A stretch of 64,000 nt of DNA from Paenibacillus sp. DCT19 (GTDB lineage: Bacteria; Bacillota; Bacilli; Paenibacillales; Paenibacillaceae): the NCBI RefSeq assembly GCF_003268635.1, contig NZ_CP029639.1, positions 2,677,501 through 2,741,500 of the forward strand, in the 5' to 3' direction. The notes under the pieces are model-generated. The model saw nothing but the letters and a program-made list of their open reading frames with translations, was not told where the DNA came from and did no database searches. Positions within the stretch are counted from its first letter, which is position 1. Each line of letters begins with the position of its first letter. The position numbers were made by a program, and so were the translations under genes. Of the stretch, positions 36,590 to 45,311 are shown piece by piece.

Positions 36590-37784
36590 GAGTAGTTTGT
36601 AATCCTTTCTTGGACCGACGTGCCTTGAGCGTTAGCGATAGTGCAGCAAGAAGCATAATTGCCCCAAAAATATACGGGAAGTTCAAGTTTTTGTCAAACA
36701 GCAGCCCTGCAACAAGTGGCCCAAATACAGTACCCAAACTGGAATACGTCGTATTTAGACCCGAAGCGTATCCCTGTCGATCACCGGCGTTTTTGGAAAT
36801 GAGTGTACTAACGGACGGCCGTAAAAATGCATTAAAAGCGAAAAATAAAGCAGAAGCGAACAACAGATACACTAGGTTGACCTTAATTAACATAAGTAAT
36901 AGTGCAATCGGCGCCATGATGAGAGAGAGGCGAATAAGCTTGATTTCACCGATTCTTCGCACTGACCAATCCAGTAGCCAGATCTGGACTATGATCCCAA
37001 TGATGGCCCCCATCGTAATAATGATGGAGATCGTTGCGGCATCGAAGCCGTATTTTTGCTCTGCAAAAAGAGAGAATACGGTCTCATAGCTCATTAGACC
37101 AAAGGTCATTACGAGAATCAGAAGTAAATAGTTGAAGTAAGGAACTTGGAATGAGCTCCAAATTACCTTACCCAGATGATTACCTTTCTCCCTAGCTTTA
37201 GGAAGCACTCGTTTCTCAGGAGGTAAAGTCTCCGGCAGAAGTAGCGTAAGTATACCTGCGAGAAGTCCCAGACCAGCCGCGAAGAAATAAGGCATACGGA
37301 TGCCCATCTCAGCGATAAAGCCGCCAAGACCTGGTCCGAGAACCATACCCAGATTCATGGCTGCACCGAAATAGCCCATTCCCTTGGCACGTGTCTCTGG
37401 CGTAGTAATATCGGCGACATATGCGAGATTCGCAGGAACCATCAGGCCTAAGCTGATTCCACCGATAAAACGTGCGATGTAGAGAAGTGGCAACGACGTT
37501 GATATGGCAAATATGATGTCCGAAACAACGGAGAGGAACATACCAGCAATAATTAATTTTTTGCGACCAAAGCGATCAGCCCATTGTCCGCCGAGCGGTG
37601 AAAATAAAAATTGAGCCGCCCCAAAGGCAGCTACCAAAAATCCAGCGACTGTACCTCCGGCATGAAATAACTTCAAATACTCTGGCAATATAGGGATAAG
37701 CATGCCTTGCCCTAATAAAGCGATAAACAGATTTAACATTAGAATCAAAAGTGGAAAACGGACAGATTTTGGCAATGTACCCAT
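36582..37784 (-). CDS. MFS multidrug efflux transporter (NorA/TetA-like, DHA1)
   Basis: A 400-aa 12-helix major facilitator drug:H+ antiporter. Motif A GGQWADRFGRKKLIIAG follows helix 2, and motif C AMNLGMVLGPGLGGFIA is in helix 5, the antiporter signature. ATG 37784 has AAAGGAGAAA upstream. First gene of a two-gene operon with the TetR regulator. Divergent from the methyltransferase at 37897; the dyads between them lie at the expected promoter. Substrates unknown. Confidence 0.9.
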   Translation of the reverse strand: MGTLPKSVRFPLLILMLNLFIALLGQGMLIPILPEYLKLFHAGGTVAGFLVAAFGAAQFLFSPLGGQWADRFGRKKLIIAGMFLSVVSDIIFAISTSLPLLYIARFIGGISLGLMVPANLAYVADITTPETRAKGMGYFGAAMNLGMVLGPGLGGFIAEMGIRMPYFFAAGLGLLAGILTLLLPETLPPEKRVLPKAREKGNHLGKVIWSSFQVPYFNYLLLILVMTFGLMSYETVFSLFAEQKYGFDAATISIIITMGAIIGIIVQIWLLDWSVRRIGEIKLIRLSLIMAPIALLLMLIKVNLVYLLFASALFFAFNAFLRPSVSTLISKNAGDRQGYASGLNTTYSSLGTVFGPLVAGLLFDKNLNFPYIFGAIMLLAALSLTLKARRSKKGLQTTRE

Positions 37785-37803
37785 GAACGTATATTTCTCC
37801 TTT

Positions 37804-37836
37804 GTTTACACAGTGTTAACCTTTACGATATGTAAA
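37804..37836. promoter_or_regulatory. Two tandem dyads between the MFS operon and the methyltransferase gene
   Basis: GTTTACAC-A-GTGTTAAC (37804-37820) is an 8-1-8 inverted repeat with one mismatch. TTTAC-GATAT-GTAAA (37822-37836) is a second, perfect dyad with a related half-site. They lie 20-52 bases upstream of the MFS start and are the best candidates for TetR operators. Confidence 0.5.
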
Positions 37837-37896
37837 CCATGATAATGCAGTATAATTGATTTTGTAAATCATTTTTTTGGGGAAGGATGAGCCTTA

Positions 37897-38637
37897 TTGA
37901 TCGACCATAACAATCTTGAAGAGTACCGCGATCCGATGAATTATGACCTTGAGTTCGGCGGTGAGATGCACAAACACGATTTTTATCTAGACATGGCAAG
38001 ATCTAATCCTGGGAAAGTGCTGGATCTCGCTTGTGGTACGGGAATGACCACGATTCATCTGGCTCGTGCAGGGATTGATATTACTGGAGTGGATATAGCT
38101 GCTTCGATGCTGGCATATGCACGTGTAAAGGCTGAGGGGCTGCCGGTGGAGTTTATCGAGGCGGATGCTCGCACTTTCGAATCTGATCAGCGTTATACAA
38201 TGATCTATTTGACCGGAAACGCCTTTCAGGCATTCTTGAGCGATGAAGATCAGTTGGCATTACTCCACACTGTTCATGAACATCTGGAGCCGGGTGGCCT
38301 GTTTGTGTTTGAGACACGTAACCCCGAAGGCAACGATCTAAGTGATGAAGGGGAAGAGGACTGGGGAACATTCGTCGATATCGATGGGATAACGGTTAAG
38401 GTATCTGGGACACAAACGTATGATGCAGACAACCAGATCATGCACTGGGTCACAATTCGAGATTGGGGCTACAGGCATACGACTTCACGCATCGCTTGTC
38501 GTTTTACGGATAATGCTACACTTCATCGCCTGCTGACGAGTCACAATTTCACGATAGAAGATCAATATGCGGACTGGAATAAAACGCCTTTTACCCCGCT
38601 GGCCTCATCCATCGTTAGTGTTTGTCTTAAAAATTAG
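37897..38637 (+). CDS. Class I SAM-dependent methyltransferase
   Basis: A 246-aa small-molecule methyltransferase. Motif I VLDLACGTGMTTIHLA, acidic GVDIAASML, motif II FIEADARTF and a glycine LEPGGLFVFETRNPEG are clear. A C-terminal beta domain (VKVSGTQTYDADNQIMHWVT) resembles the ToxA/YcgJ-type family. TTG start at 37897 with GGAAGGATGA 8 bases upstream. Divergent from the efflux operon and followed by a terminator, so the operator region may be shared. Substrate unknown. Confidence 0.85.
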   Translation: MIDHNNLEEYRDPMNYDLEFGGEMHKHDFYLDMARSNPGKVLDLACGTGMTTIHLARAGIDITGVDIAASMLAYARVKAEGLPVEFIEADARTFESDQRYTMIYLTGNAFQAFLSDEDQLALLHTVHEHLEPGGLFVFETRNPEGNDLSDEGEEDWGTFVDIDGITVKVSGTQTYDADNQIMHWVTIRDWGYRHTTSRIACRFTDNATLHRLLTSHNFTIEDQYADWNKTPFTPLASSIVSVCLKN

Positions 38638-38647
38638 ATTGACGGAG

Positions 38648-38669
38648 TCGCCGCTGGGCGGCTTTGTTT
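38648..38669 (+). terminator. Rho-independent terminator after the methyltransferase gene
   Basis: GCCGC / GCGGC stem with a 3-base loop followed by TTTGTTT. Confidence 0.65.
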
Positions 38670-38851
38670 AGTTTGAGCGAACGACAGTTTGTCATGGTAC
38701 ATGTTATGCCGATACAAACGTACATAAAGTAGAAAAAGCTGAACCAGATGTCCTTGATTACAGGATTGCAACATATCTTAAAGTGAAGGGCGATTCGCAA
38801 GGGTCGAGTGCCTTCAAGCACAGCCATATCATGGCAGATGGGAGAGCTGTA

Positions 38852-40621
38852 ATGACGAAACGGGTAGTTCTGTTGGAGGATGGTACGGCAGAGATGAAAG
38901 GACTTATAGGCAGTCAAGGAGTCAGTCTTTCCGAGTTACTTCGTGCTGGCTGGCCTGTTCCGGCCGGGTTCGCTGTAACAATGGAATGCTGTCGCGAGTT
39001 CAATACCCGTCTTGGACATGGTTCTACTGATGCAGCTCAGGAGGTGGAACGTGCGATCCATCATTTGGAACAGCACACGGGTACGGTCTTCGGTGATGCC
39101 AAGACACCACTTCTACTTTCCGTTAAGCCAAGTGAAGTTCATTCCAATACGAATGAACGTGCGTCGTTCCTTTATGTTGGCCTTAACGATGTGACGGTGG
39201 AAGGGCTCGCTGAGCAAACACAAGATCGCTGCTATGCACTTTATTGTTATCGAAGCTTATTGCAGGACTTTGGTTACTTGGTACATGGAATCCCATATGA
39301 ATTGTTTGGTGAATCCGTAGGTGAGCCTGAGATACAGGACGAACTTGAATTAGAACGCATCATCACCGAACACAAAATAATAATCGAAGTTCATGGTAGG
39401 ACACCATTTCCTCAAGATGTGAAGTCTCAACTCAGTGAAGCACTGGGAGCCTTCTCTCATACACATTACAGTCCAGTTCTAGTACAGGTAATGGTGAACG
39501 GGGAATATGGCGAGCATATGAGTTCAGAATCAGCATGCAAGACGGTTGTGGATATGGTCAGTGAAGGTTTGATCACAAAGGAAGAAGCCTTATTGCGAAT
39601 CGAGCCATTACAAGTGACAGAAGTGCTCATTCAATTATCAGATGTGACGAGCTCGTTGCATGCTGGAAGTATAGTTTCTCTCACAGATCGGGAAGAGAAG
39701 AGTGAATGCGTTATTAGAGGACAGCATTCTCCGCAAGTGTTAGCAGTGCAAAGGTTGCTTGAATGGGCTGATGAGGTGAAATCTCTATCCGTGCTGGTTA
39801 ATGTTAATCATCCAAGGGATGCGATCCTCGCTAGAGCTTTGGGAGCAGAGGGAATAGGCCAATGTCAGATCGAGGCTATGCTGCTATCACCATCTCGGCT
39901 ACCTTTTGTCCAGAAGATGATCACAGCTGACAACGATTACGAACGTAGACGTGGGGTAGAACGGTTGCTTCCGATGCTGCAAGCGGACTTTGAACAGTTT
40001 TTCGAAGTGATGGATGGTTGTCCGGTAACGATTAAACTGCTGGACTCGGCATGGGACGAACGCTTGCTTGATGTCGAAGCGGATATGCTGGATATGCAGA
40101 TTGAGGCGATTTTTCAAGCTGCCTTAAAAAGCATTCGTCAGGGACTTTGGGTACGACCCGAAATTTTGATTCCGCCTGTAAGCGATTCCAGCGAATTGCA
40201 ACGATTGAGGGAGCTGGTGGATCATATAGCGGATCAGATTTTAGGTGAAGAAAAAAGGCATTGTCTATATAAAGTAGGTACGACCATAGAAATTTCTAGA
40301 GCGGGTACGATTGCAACTCAAATGGCTCGCCACGCCGACTTTTTCTCATTTGGAGCATTGGATATTCGAGAAAATAAAAATCTCGTAGAAATTAGCGTTG
40401 TACAGGGTAAAGCCCGCAAACCGTATCTAAGGTCAGGGGTTTGTATAGAACAAGCTGCGAATGCAGATACGATTGCGTTCTGCCATCGCATAGGAGTAGA
40501 TTATGTGAGCTGTAGCCCAGAGCAGGTTCCGTTTGCACGAATTGCGGCTGCCCAGGCGGCGATTAGAGAACGCAAGCGGGACAGGAACGAACAGAATCAT
40601 GACATTTCAACGACAGCGTAA
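38852..40621 (+). CDS. Degenerate pyruvate,phosphate dikinase-like protein
   Basis: A 589-aa protein related to PPDK (usual length about 880). The N terminus AEMKGLIGSQGVSLSELLRAGWPVPAGFAVT matches the PPDK nucleotide domain start, and residues about 320-580 match the C-terminal PEP/pyruvate barrel (ARALGAEGIG, FFEVMDGCPVTIKLLDSAWD, ADFFSFGALDIREN, GVDYVSCSPEQVPFARIAAA). Key parts are missing or changed: much of the ATP-grasp fold, the phosphohistidine motif GGMTSHAA, the Arg of RTEHM (here QIEAM), the Arg of RLLDPPLHE (now Lys), and EHGG after the catalytic Cys (GVCIEQAANA; Cys kept). It cannot be a normal dikinase. ATG 38852 follows GGGAGAG. Followed after 136 bases by the HAD-GNAT gene. 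Confidence 0.8.
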   Translation: MTKRVVLLEDGTAEMKGLIGSQGVSLSELLRAGWPVPAGFAVTMECCREFNTRLGHGSTDAAQEVERAIHHLEQHTGTVFGDAKTPLLLSVKPSEVHSNTNERASFLYVGLNDVTVEGLAEQTQDRCYALYCYRSLLQDFGYLVHGIPYELFGESVGEPEIQDELELERIITEHKIIIEVHGRTPFPQDVKSQLSEALGAFSHTHYSPVLVQVMVNGEYGEHMSSESACKTVVDMVSEGLITKEEALLRIEPLQVTEVLIQLSDVTSSLHAGSIVSLTDREEKSECVIRGQHSPQVLAVQRLLEWADEVKSLSVLVNVNHPRDAILARALGAEGIGQCQIEAMLLSPSRLPFVQKMITADNDYERRRGVERLLPMLQADFEQFFEVMDGCPVTIKLLDSAWDERLLDVEADMLDMQIEAIFQAALKSIRQGLWVRPEILIPPVSDSSELQRLRELVDHIADQILGEEKRHCLYKVGTTIEISRAGTIATQMARHADFFSFGALDIRENKNLVEISVVQGKARKPYLRSGVCIEQAANADTIAFCHRIGVDYVSCSPEQVPFARIAAAQAAIRERKRDRNEQNHDISTTA

Positions 40622-40757
40622 ATATTCAATCTGAAGGATCAAGGGGTATGCGAAACACTGCATGATATAATGTAGTGGCTTCTGCATATCTCTTTTATTA
40701 TCGGAGAGATGAATCAAGCTGTACTTGTAATCTATACATAAGAGGGAGAACAGTAAT

Positions 40758-41834
40758 ATGAACACTCCGCACATAAGAAACTTTCCAACACAAGCCGTGT
40801 TTATAGACCGTGATGGCACGATTGGAGGTTCAGACCAGATCGAATATCCTGGCGAGATGCAATTGTTTGATGGTGTCGCAGAATCAATCAGCACTCTGTC
40901 ACAGCATGGGTTCGAGTTATTTGGCTTCACAAATCAGCCTGGTATAACAGCAGGGCATTCCACGGTCGAAGCTTTTCAACAAGAAATGAAGCTCTTCGGC
41001 ATCGAGCATACGTATGTGTGCCCTCATCCGGCTCACGCACAGTGTGAATGTCGCAAACCGAGACCGGATATGTTAATCCAAGCAGCAGAAGATCATCATC
41101 TGAATCTCGAACAATGTATTGTCATTGGCGACCGTTGGTCAGACATGGTTGCTGCACGTGCTGCAGGGTGTCTATGCGTCCTCGTTAGAACTGGTGCAGG
41201 TATGCGTGCGTTGCAGGAAGATCGGTCTCGATGGGAGACAATGGAAGCGGACTATATAGCCACTGATTTTAACGATGCGGTGAAATGGATTGTCCAGAGA
41301 AGGGTTCAACCACCTCAAGATATAGTTATTCGTCAAGTTGCTTCCGAAGATGCGGCAGCTCTTCTAGAGCTGCACCGGGCTTTGGATCGTGAGAGCATGT
41401 ATATGCTCTATAATCCGGGAGAGCGTAAGTCAACCATTCAAGCACAGGCGCGTTTCATAGACCAACTAAATGAATCACCGAACAGTACGACCTGGCTTGC
41501 AGAACATCAGGGCAGAGTCATTGGTCATCTTACTGTCATTGGAGGTGGCGCCGAACGGATTCGTCATCGAGCGAGTATCGTTATTGGTGTGCGTAAAGCT
41601 TATGCTGGACGAGGCATGGGTACGCGTCTTATGGAAGCATTGGAGATGTGGAGATCAAGTGCAGGTATAACTCGACTTGAATTGACAGTCATGAGCCATA
41701 ATCACACAGCGATCGGATTGTATCACAAGATTGGTTTTGTACAAGAAGGAAAGAAAGTGAAATCTCTTCTGGTCGATGGTGCGTATGTTGACGAATATAT
41801 GATGAGCAAGCTGTATGAGCGTGATGCAGATTAA
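40758..41834 (+). CDS. HAD-IIIA phosphatase fused to GNAT acetyltransferase
   Basis: A 358-aa two-domain protein. Residues 1 to about 175 are a GmhB/HisB-like HAD phosphatase: FIDRDGTIGG (nucleophile and acid Asp), FTNQPGI, the zinc loop CPHPAHAQCECRKPRPDM and IGDRWSDM. Residues about 195-355 are a GNAT N-acetyltransferase: IRQVASEDAAALLE, the acetyl-CoA loop VRKAYAGRGMGTRLMEALEM and GLYHKIGFVQEGKK. Both domains look active. AGAGGGAGAA precedes the ATG. A substrate that is both dephosphorylated and acetylated, such as an amino sugar, is a plausible but untested inference. Confidence 0.85.
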   Translation: MNTPHIRNFPTQAVFIDRDGTIGGSDQIEYPGEMQLFDGVAESISTLSQHGFELFGFTNQPGITAGHSTVEAFQQEMKLFGIEHTYVCPHPAHAQCECRKPRPDMLIQAAEDHHLNLEQCIVIGDRWSDMVAARAAGCLCVLVRTGAGMRALQEDRSRWETMEADYIATDFNDAVKWIVQRRVQPPQDIVIRQVASEDAAALLELHRALDRESMYMLYNPGERKSTIQAQARFIDQLNESPNSTTWLAEHQGRVIGHLTVIGGGAERIRHRASIVIGVRKAYAGRGMGTRLMEALEMWRSSAGITRLELTVMSHNHTAIGLYHKIGFVQEGKKVKSLLVDGAYVDEYMMSKLYERDAD

Positions 41835-41921
41835 TTTAACTTAACTTCATTGGACTAGAGGACTGCCGCTCACCTTTGTACACATCGTCGTAATTTCTAT
41901 TGACATGGACAGCCCTATCCG

Positions 41922-41965
41922 CAGTTTTGCGTCCGCGCCTCCATGGAATACCTATCGCAAAACTG
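41922..41965. repeat. Inverted repeat downstream of the HAD-GNAT gene
   Basis: CAGTTTTGCG (41922-41931) and CGCAAAACTG (41956-41965) form a 10-bp stem with a 24-base loop. No T run follows, so an operator or RNA structure in the leader of the next gene is possible. Confidence 0.4.
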
Positions 41966-41980
41966 TTATACTGAAATATG

Positions 41981-41998
41981 CGTTTTGTAAACAAAACG
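41981..41998. promoter_or_regulatory. Perfect 18-base palindrome upstream of the LTA synthase gene
   Basis: CGTTTTGT-AA-ACAAAACG, 31 bases before the LTA synthase start. Candidate operator; the regulator is unknown. Confidence 0.45.
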
Positions 41999-42028
41999 TA
42001 AAATTTCGGATAAGGGTTGAAAACGACC

Positions 42029-43966
42029 ATGTATAATTCTAAACACGAACGGATATCATCACGCACATTATTTGTCGTGTTATTTATCCTCTTGCTGCTG
42101 AAGCTCACGCTTTTGCGGTATTTCTTTTTCCAAGGCCTCTCTGGCATTGGTTTTCTCACAGATACGCTGGGTGCTCTAACGGTGGTCTGTGTGCTTGATT
42201 TAATTGTACCCAAGAGCTGGAAACGCATCGTATACGGGGGCTTTAACCTGATTTTCTCTCTCGTGCTGTTTGCCGCAACGTTATATAATGTGCATTTTAG
42301 TTCAGTACCCACGTACACAGCACTAAGCGAATTAGGGCAAGTGGCTCAAGTACGAGGCAGTATCGGCCCACTCATTCGACCTGTGCACTTTACATTTTTT
42401 GCGGATATCGTGCTTGCACTGCCACTATGGTTTATCCTGCGCTCCAGACGTAATTTCCGGAGTCAAGGAAGTTACAGCAACAGCGGGTTGAGCTTTGGCA
42501 GAAGCCGTAAAAGATATTGGGGTAAGGTGGGCGTTGCACTTACGGCTGCGTTTAGTATCGTTCTGTCAGGCAGCTTTATTGTCAAAGGAGAGACGATTGA
42601 TAATGAACTGGTTCGAGCGGAAAATCTTGGATTTCTTAACTACCAGGTGTCCTCTGCCATTCTGACGAGCAAAGAAAACGAAGCCATTGCCAATGGCAAT
42701 ATTAATGAGACCATTGCGAAGATCAATCAATTAGTAAGTCAATATCCATATCAAGATAAAACAAGTCAGGGCTCTGCAGTTAAAGCGAAGTATTTTGGTC
42801 AAGCTAAAGGCAGTAATCTGATTGTGCTGCAACTGGAATCTTTTCAAAATTTTCCGATTCACGCTTCACTGGATAGTCAAGTGTTAACGCCAGTGCTCAA
42901 TGAATTAGCAAGTGAAAGCTATTATTTCCCTCATTTCTTCCAACAAATTGGTCAAGGTAATACATCGGACGCTGAGTTTATGTCGAACACATCGATCTAT
43001 CCTACTGGCGTGGTTCCCATGTCTGCCGGATATAGTGATCGTGATCTACCTAGCTTACCTAAATTGCTTCGCGAGCGTGGGTATCAGTCGGAGACGTTTC
43101 ATGGTAATGATGTGACGTTCTGGAACCGGAACAAGATGTATCCTGCGATTGGATTCGATCGGTATTTCGACAAGCCAAGCTTCAAGAATGATCGATTTAA
43201 TGATTTTGGTCCATCGGATGAGGAGTTGTATCGTGTTGGTGTTGAGAAAATGACTGCTCACCAAGCTGCGAACGAACCGTTCTACGCGCAGTTTATTACA
43301 GCATCCAGCCACTCACCTTTTAAAGTCCCAGCTGATCGGGCACGAATTACTGTCCCTGAGACAATTACGAACACATTGCTGCATGATTATTTGCAAGCTA
43401 TCAATTATACCGATTATGCGGTTGGGCAACTCATTAATGAATTAAAGGCAAGTGGACTGTGGGACAACACAACGTTAGTCATTTATGGTGATCACTTCGG
43501 TCTGCCAGCAAATGATGAGATCACGAAACAGATTCAAGACAATCTTCATGTGCCGTATGATGGGAATGTGAGTCGTTTCAACATCCCACTAATCATCCAC
43601 ACACCTCAGCAGTCTAAAGGGCAAGTGGTTGAACAGCCTGGAGGTCAGTTGGACATCATGCCAACGGTGCTGAATTTGATGGGCGTATCGTTGCAGGAAG
43701 AGCAGTTTACAGCTTTTGGTCACGATCTGCTGAATATGGACCATAATGCATTTGGCATTCGCTATTATTTGCCGACTGGCTCATTTGTTAATAATGGAAT
43801 CATGTTTATACCTGGTGCTGGCTTCGATGATGGGAAGGCATTTTCAATTAAAACGTATGAACCCGTCACCGATCTGGAGCCATATCGCGCCGACTATGAG
43901 CATGTGCTGAGCTTGATGAAGCTGTCAGATGAGTATGTGAAGCTATTGCCTAAACGGGCACCCTAA
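42029..43966 (+). CDS. Lipoteichoic acid synthase family sulfatase-fold protein
   Basis: A 645-aa polytopic enzyme that builds or primes the polyglycerolphosphate chain of lipoteichoic acid on the outer membrane face. About five transmembrane helices (residues 12-200) are followed by a linker and the extracellular sulfatase-like domain: VLQLESFQNFP (metal Glu), QGNTSDAEFMSN with the catalytic Thr312, HGNDVTFWNRNKMY and IYGDHFGLP. Highly similar to the LtaS/YfnI/YqgS group, which one cannot be decided. ATG 42029 is preferred over a TTG at 42017 that touches the AAGGG site. Flanked upstream by a palindrome at 41981-41998 and downstream by a strong terminator, so monocistronic. Confidence 0.92.
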   Translation: MYNSKHERISSRTLFVVLFILLLLKLTLLRYFFFQGLSGIGFLTDTLGALTVVCVLDLIVPKSWKRIVYGGFNLIFSLVLFAATLYNVHFSSVPTYTALSELGQVAQVRGSIGPLIRPVHFTFFADIVLALPLWFILRSRRNFRSQGSYSNSGLSFGRSRKRYWGKVGVALTAAFSIVLSGSFIVKGETIDNELVRAENLGFLNYQVSSAILTSKENEAIANGNINETIAKINQLVSQYPYQDKTSQGSAVKAKYFGQAKGSNLIVLQLESFQNFPIHASLDSQVLTPVLNELASESYYFPHFFQQIGQGNTSDAEFMSNTSIYPTGVVPMSAGYSDRDLPSLPKLLRERGYQSETFHGNDVTFWNRNKMYPAIGFDRYFDKPSFKNDRFNDFGPSDEELYRVGVEKMTAHQAANEPFYAQFITASSHSPFKVPADRARITVPETITNTLLHDYLQAINYTDYAVGQLINELKASGLWDNTTLVIYGDHFGLPANDEITKQIQDNLHVPYDGNVSRFNIPLIIHTPQQSKGQVVEQPGGQLDIMPTVLNLMGVSLQEEQFTAFGHDLLNMDHNAFGIRYYLPTGSFVNNGIMFIPGAGFDDGKAFSIKTYEPVTDLEPYRADYEHVLSLMKLSDEYVKLLPKRAP

Positions 43967-43990
43967 TATGTAGTGTTCTGTATTATGTAG

Positions 43991-44026
43991 AAACGTCACC
44001 AGCATTCAGGCTGGTGACGTTTTTAT
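43991..44026 (+). terminator. Rho-independent terminator after the LTA synthase gene
   Basis: 13-bp perfect stem AAACGTCACCAGC and its complement, 6-base loop, then a T run. Confidence 0.9.
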
Positions 44027-44068
44027 TATTTTCATTCATCCGAATAAAGGATAAGGAAGAGCTTTATT

Positions 44069-44096
44069 TTGAAACTGTAATTATTAATGTTACAAT
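44069..44096 (+). promoter_or_regulatory. SigA-type promoter of the LLM oxidoreductase gene
   Basis: TTGAAA (44069-44074), 16-base spacer, TACAAT (44091-44096), 81 bases before the ATG. Confidence 0.5.
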
Positions 44097-44176
44097 GGTA
44101 AGAGCATTAATTTGGTGATACTTGGTTTAGATCTAATTAGAGACTTATATAGACACAATGAGAGGAATGAATAGAT

Positions 44177-45184
44177 ATGAAATTAAGTGTGCTTGAACAT
44201 GGACATATCAACGAAGGACGTACGGTGCAGGATACGCTTCAAGAGACAGTTACGCTTGCGAAGCATGCGGATGAACTTGGCTTTTCGCGTTTCTGGATGT
44301 CAGAACACCATGGTGGCGGTGCGCTCTCCTTTTCAAGTCCTGAAGTCATGATTGCACATATCGCTGCTCATACCGAGCGGATTCGGGTAGGATCAGGTGG
44401 TGTAATGCTCCCACATTATAGTGCATACAAGGTTGCAGAGAACTTCCGTTTGTTAGAGGCATTGCATCCTGGTCGTATTGATCTCGGGATTGGTAGAGCA
44501 CCTGGAGGCATGCCGATTGCAAGTCGAGCTCTCAATGAGGGGAAGTCCTCCAACGTGCAATTTTTCCCGCAACAGATCGCAGATCTGGGAGGTTACTTTC
44601 ATGAGCAATTATCAGAGGATCATCGCTTCGCTTCCCTAGTGGCTGCTCCATCTGTGCCGACAGTGCCAGAGGTATGGTTACTTGGTTCTAGCTCTGAAGG
44701 GGCAAGAATTGCAGCCGCGCAAGGAACGGCGTATGCGTTTGCTCAATTCTTTGGCACACCAGGTGGGGAAGAAGCAATGAAGCATTATCGTCGACATTTC
44801 AAACCGTCGATCCTTAATGATCGACCTCATTCTATGATTGCTGTCTCTGCGTTCTGTGCGGAGACTGAAGAGGAAGCGGCTGAGCTTGCTCGAAGCAATG
44901 AGCTTTTCTTCTTGCGCTTAGGTCGTGGGCTGGAACAGAGCTCATTCCCATCATTAGAGACGGTTCACAACTATCCTTATACTGCAATGGAAATGGAGCA
45001 GATTCGCCAGCGTCGTTCATTCTCAATCGTAGGTACACCGGATCAGGTGAAAGAGAAAATTACAGCAATGGCTGAGGTGCATGAAGCCGATGAAGTGATC
45101 ATCGCCTCAGCCATTCATTCATTTGACGCACGTCTTCGCTCATTCGGCTTGATTGCAGAAGCCTTCGGCTTAAAGAAGGATTAA
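44177..45184 (+). CDS. LLM-class flavin-dependent oxidoreductase (luciferase-like)
   Basis: A 335-aa TIM-barrel monooxygenase of the bacterial luciferase superfamily (MsnO8/YtbJ-type group). Blocks: HADELGFSRFWMSEHHGG, RIRVGSGGVMLPHYSAYKVA, HPGRIDLGIGRAPGG and SFSIVGTPDQVKEKI. Uses reduced FMN to oxidise an unknown substrate. ATG 44177 follows GAGAGGAAT. Single-gene unit with a promoter at 44069. Confidence 0.9.
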   Translation: MKLSVLEHGHINEGRTVQDTLQETVTLAKHADELGFSRFWMSEHHGGGALSFSSPEVMIAHIAAHTERIRVGSGGVMLPHYSAYKVAENFRLLEALHPGRIDLGIGRAPGGMPIASRALNEGKSSNVQFFPQQIADLGGYFHEQLSEDHRFASLVAAPSVPTVPEVWLLGSSSEGARIAAAQGTAYAFAQFFGTPGGEEAMKHYRRHFKPSILNDRPHSMIAVSAFCAETEEEAAELARSNELFFLRLGRGLEQSSFPSLETVHNYPYTAMEMEQIRQRRSFSIVGTPDQVKEKITAMAEVHEADEVIIASAIHSFDARLRSFGLIAEAFGLKKD

Positions 45185-45311
45185 GCGAATTCGTCGGGAA
45201 TGTAATAGTAGTTGAGAATAGATAGGTAAGTATGTGTTCTAAAAGTTCGTTCATTAGAATTAAGGAGATGGGGTAAGGCTAGATAATTTCGGTTGAATCC
45301 CATCTCTGATC

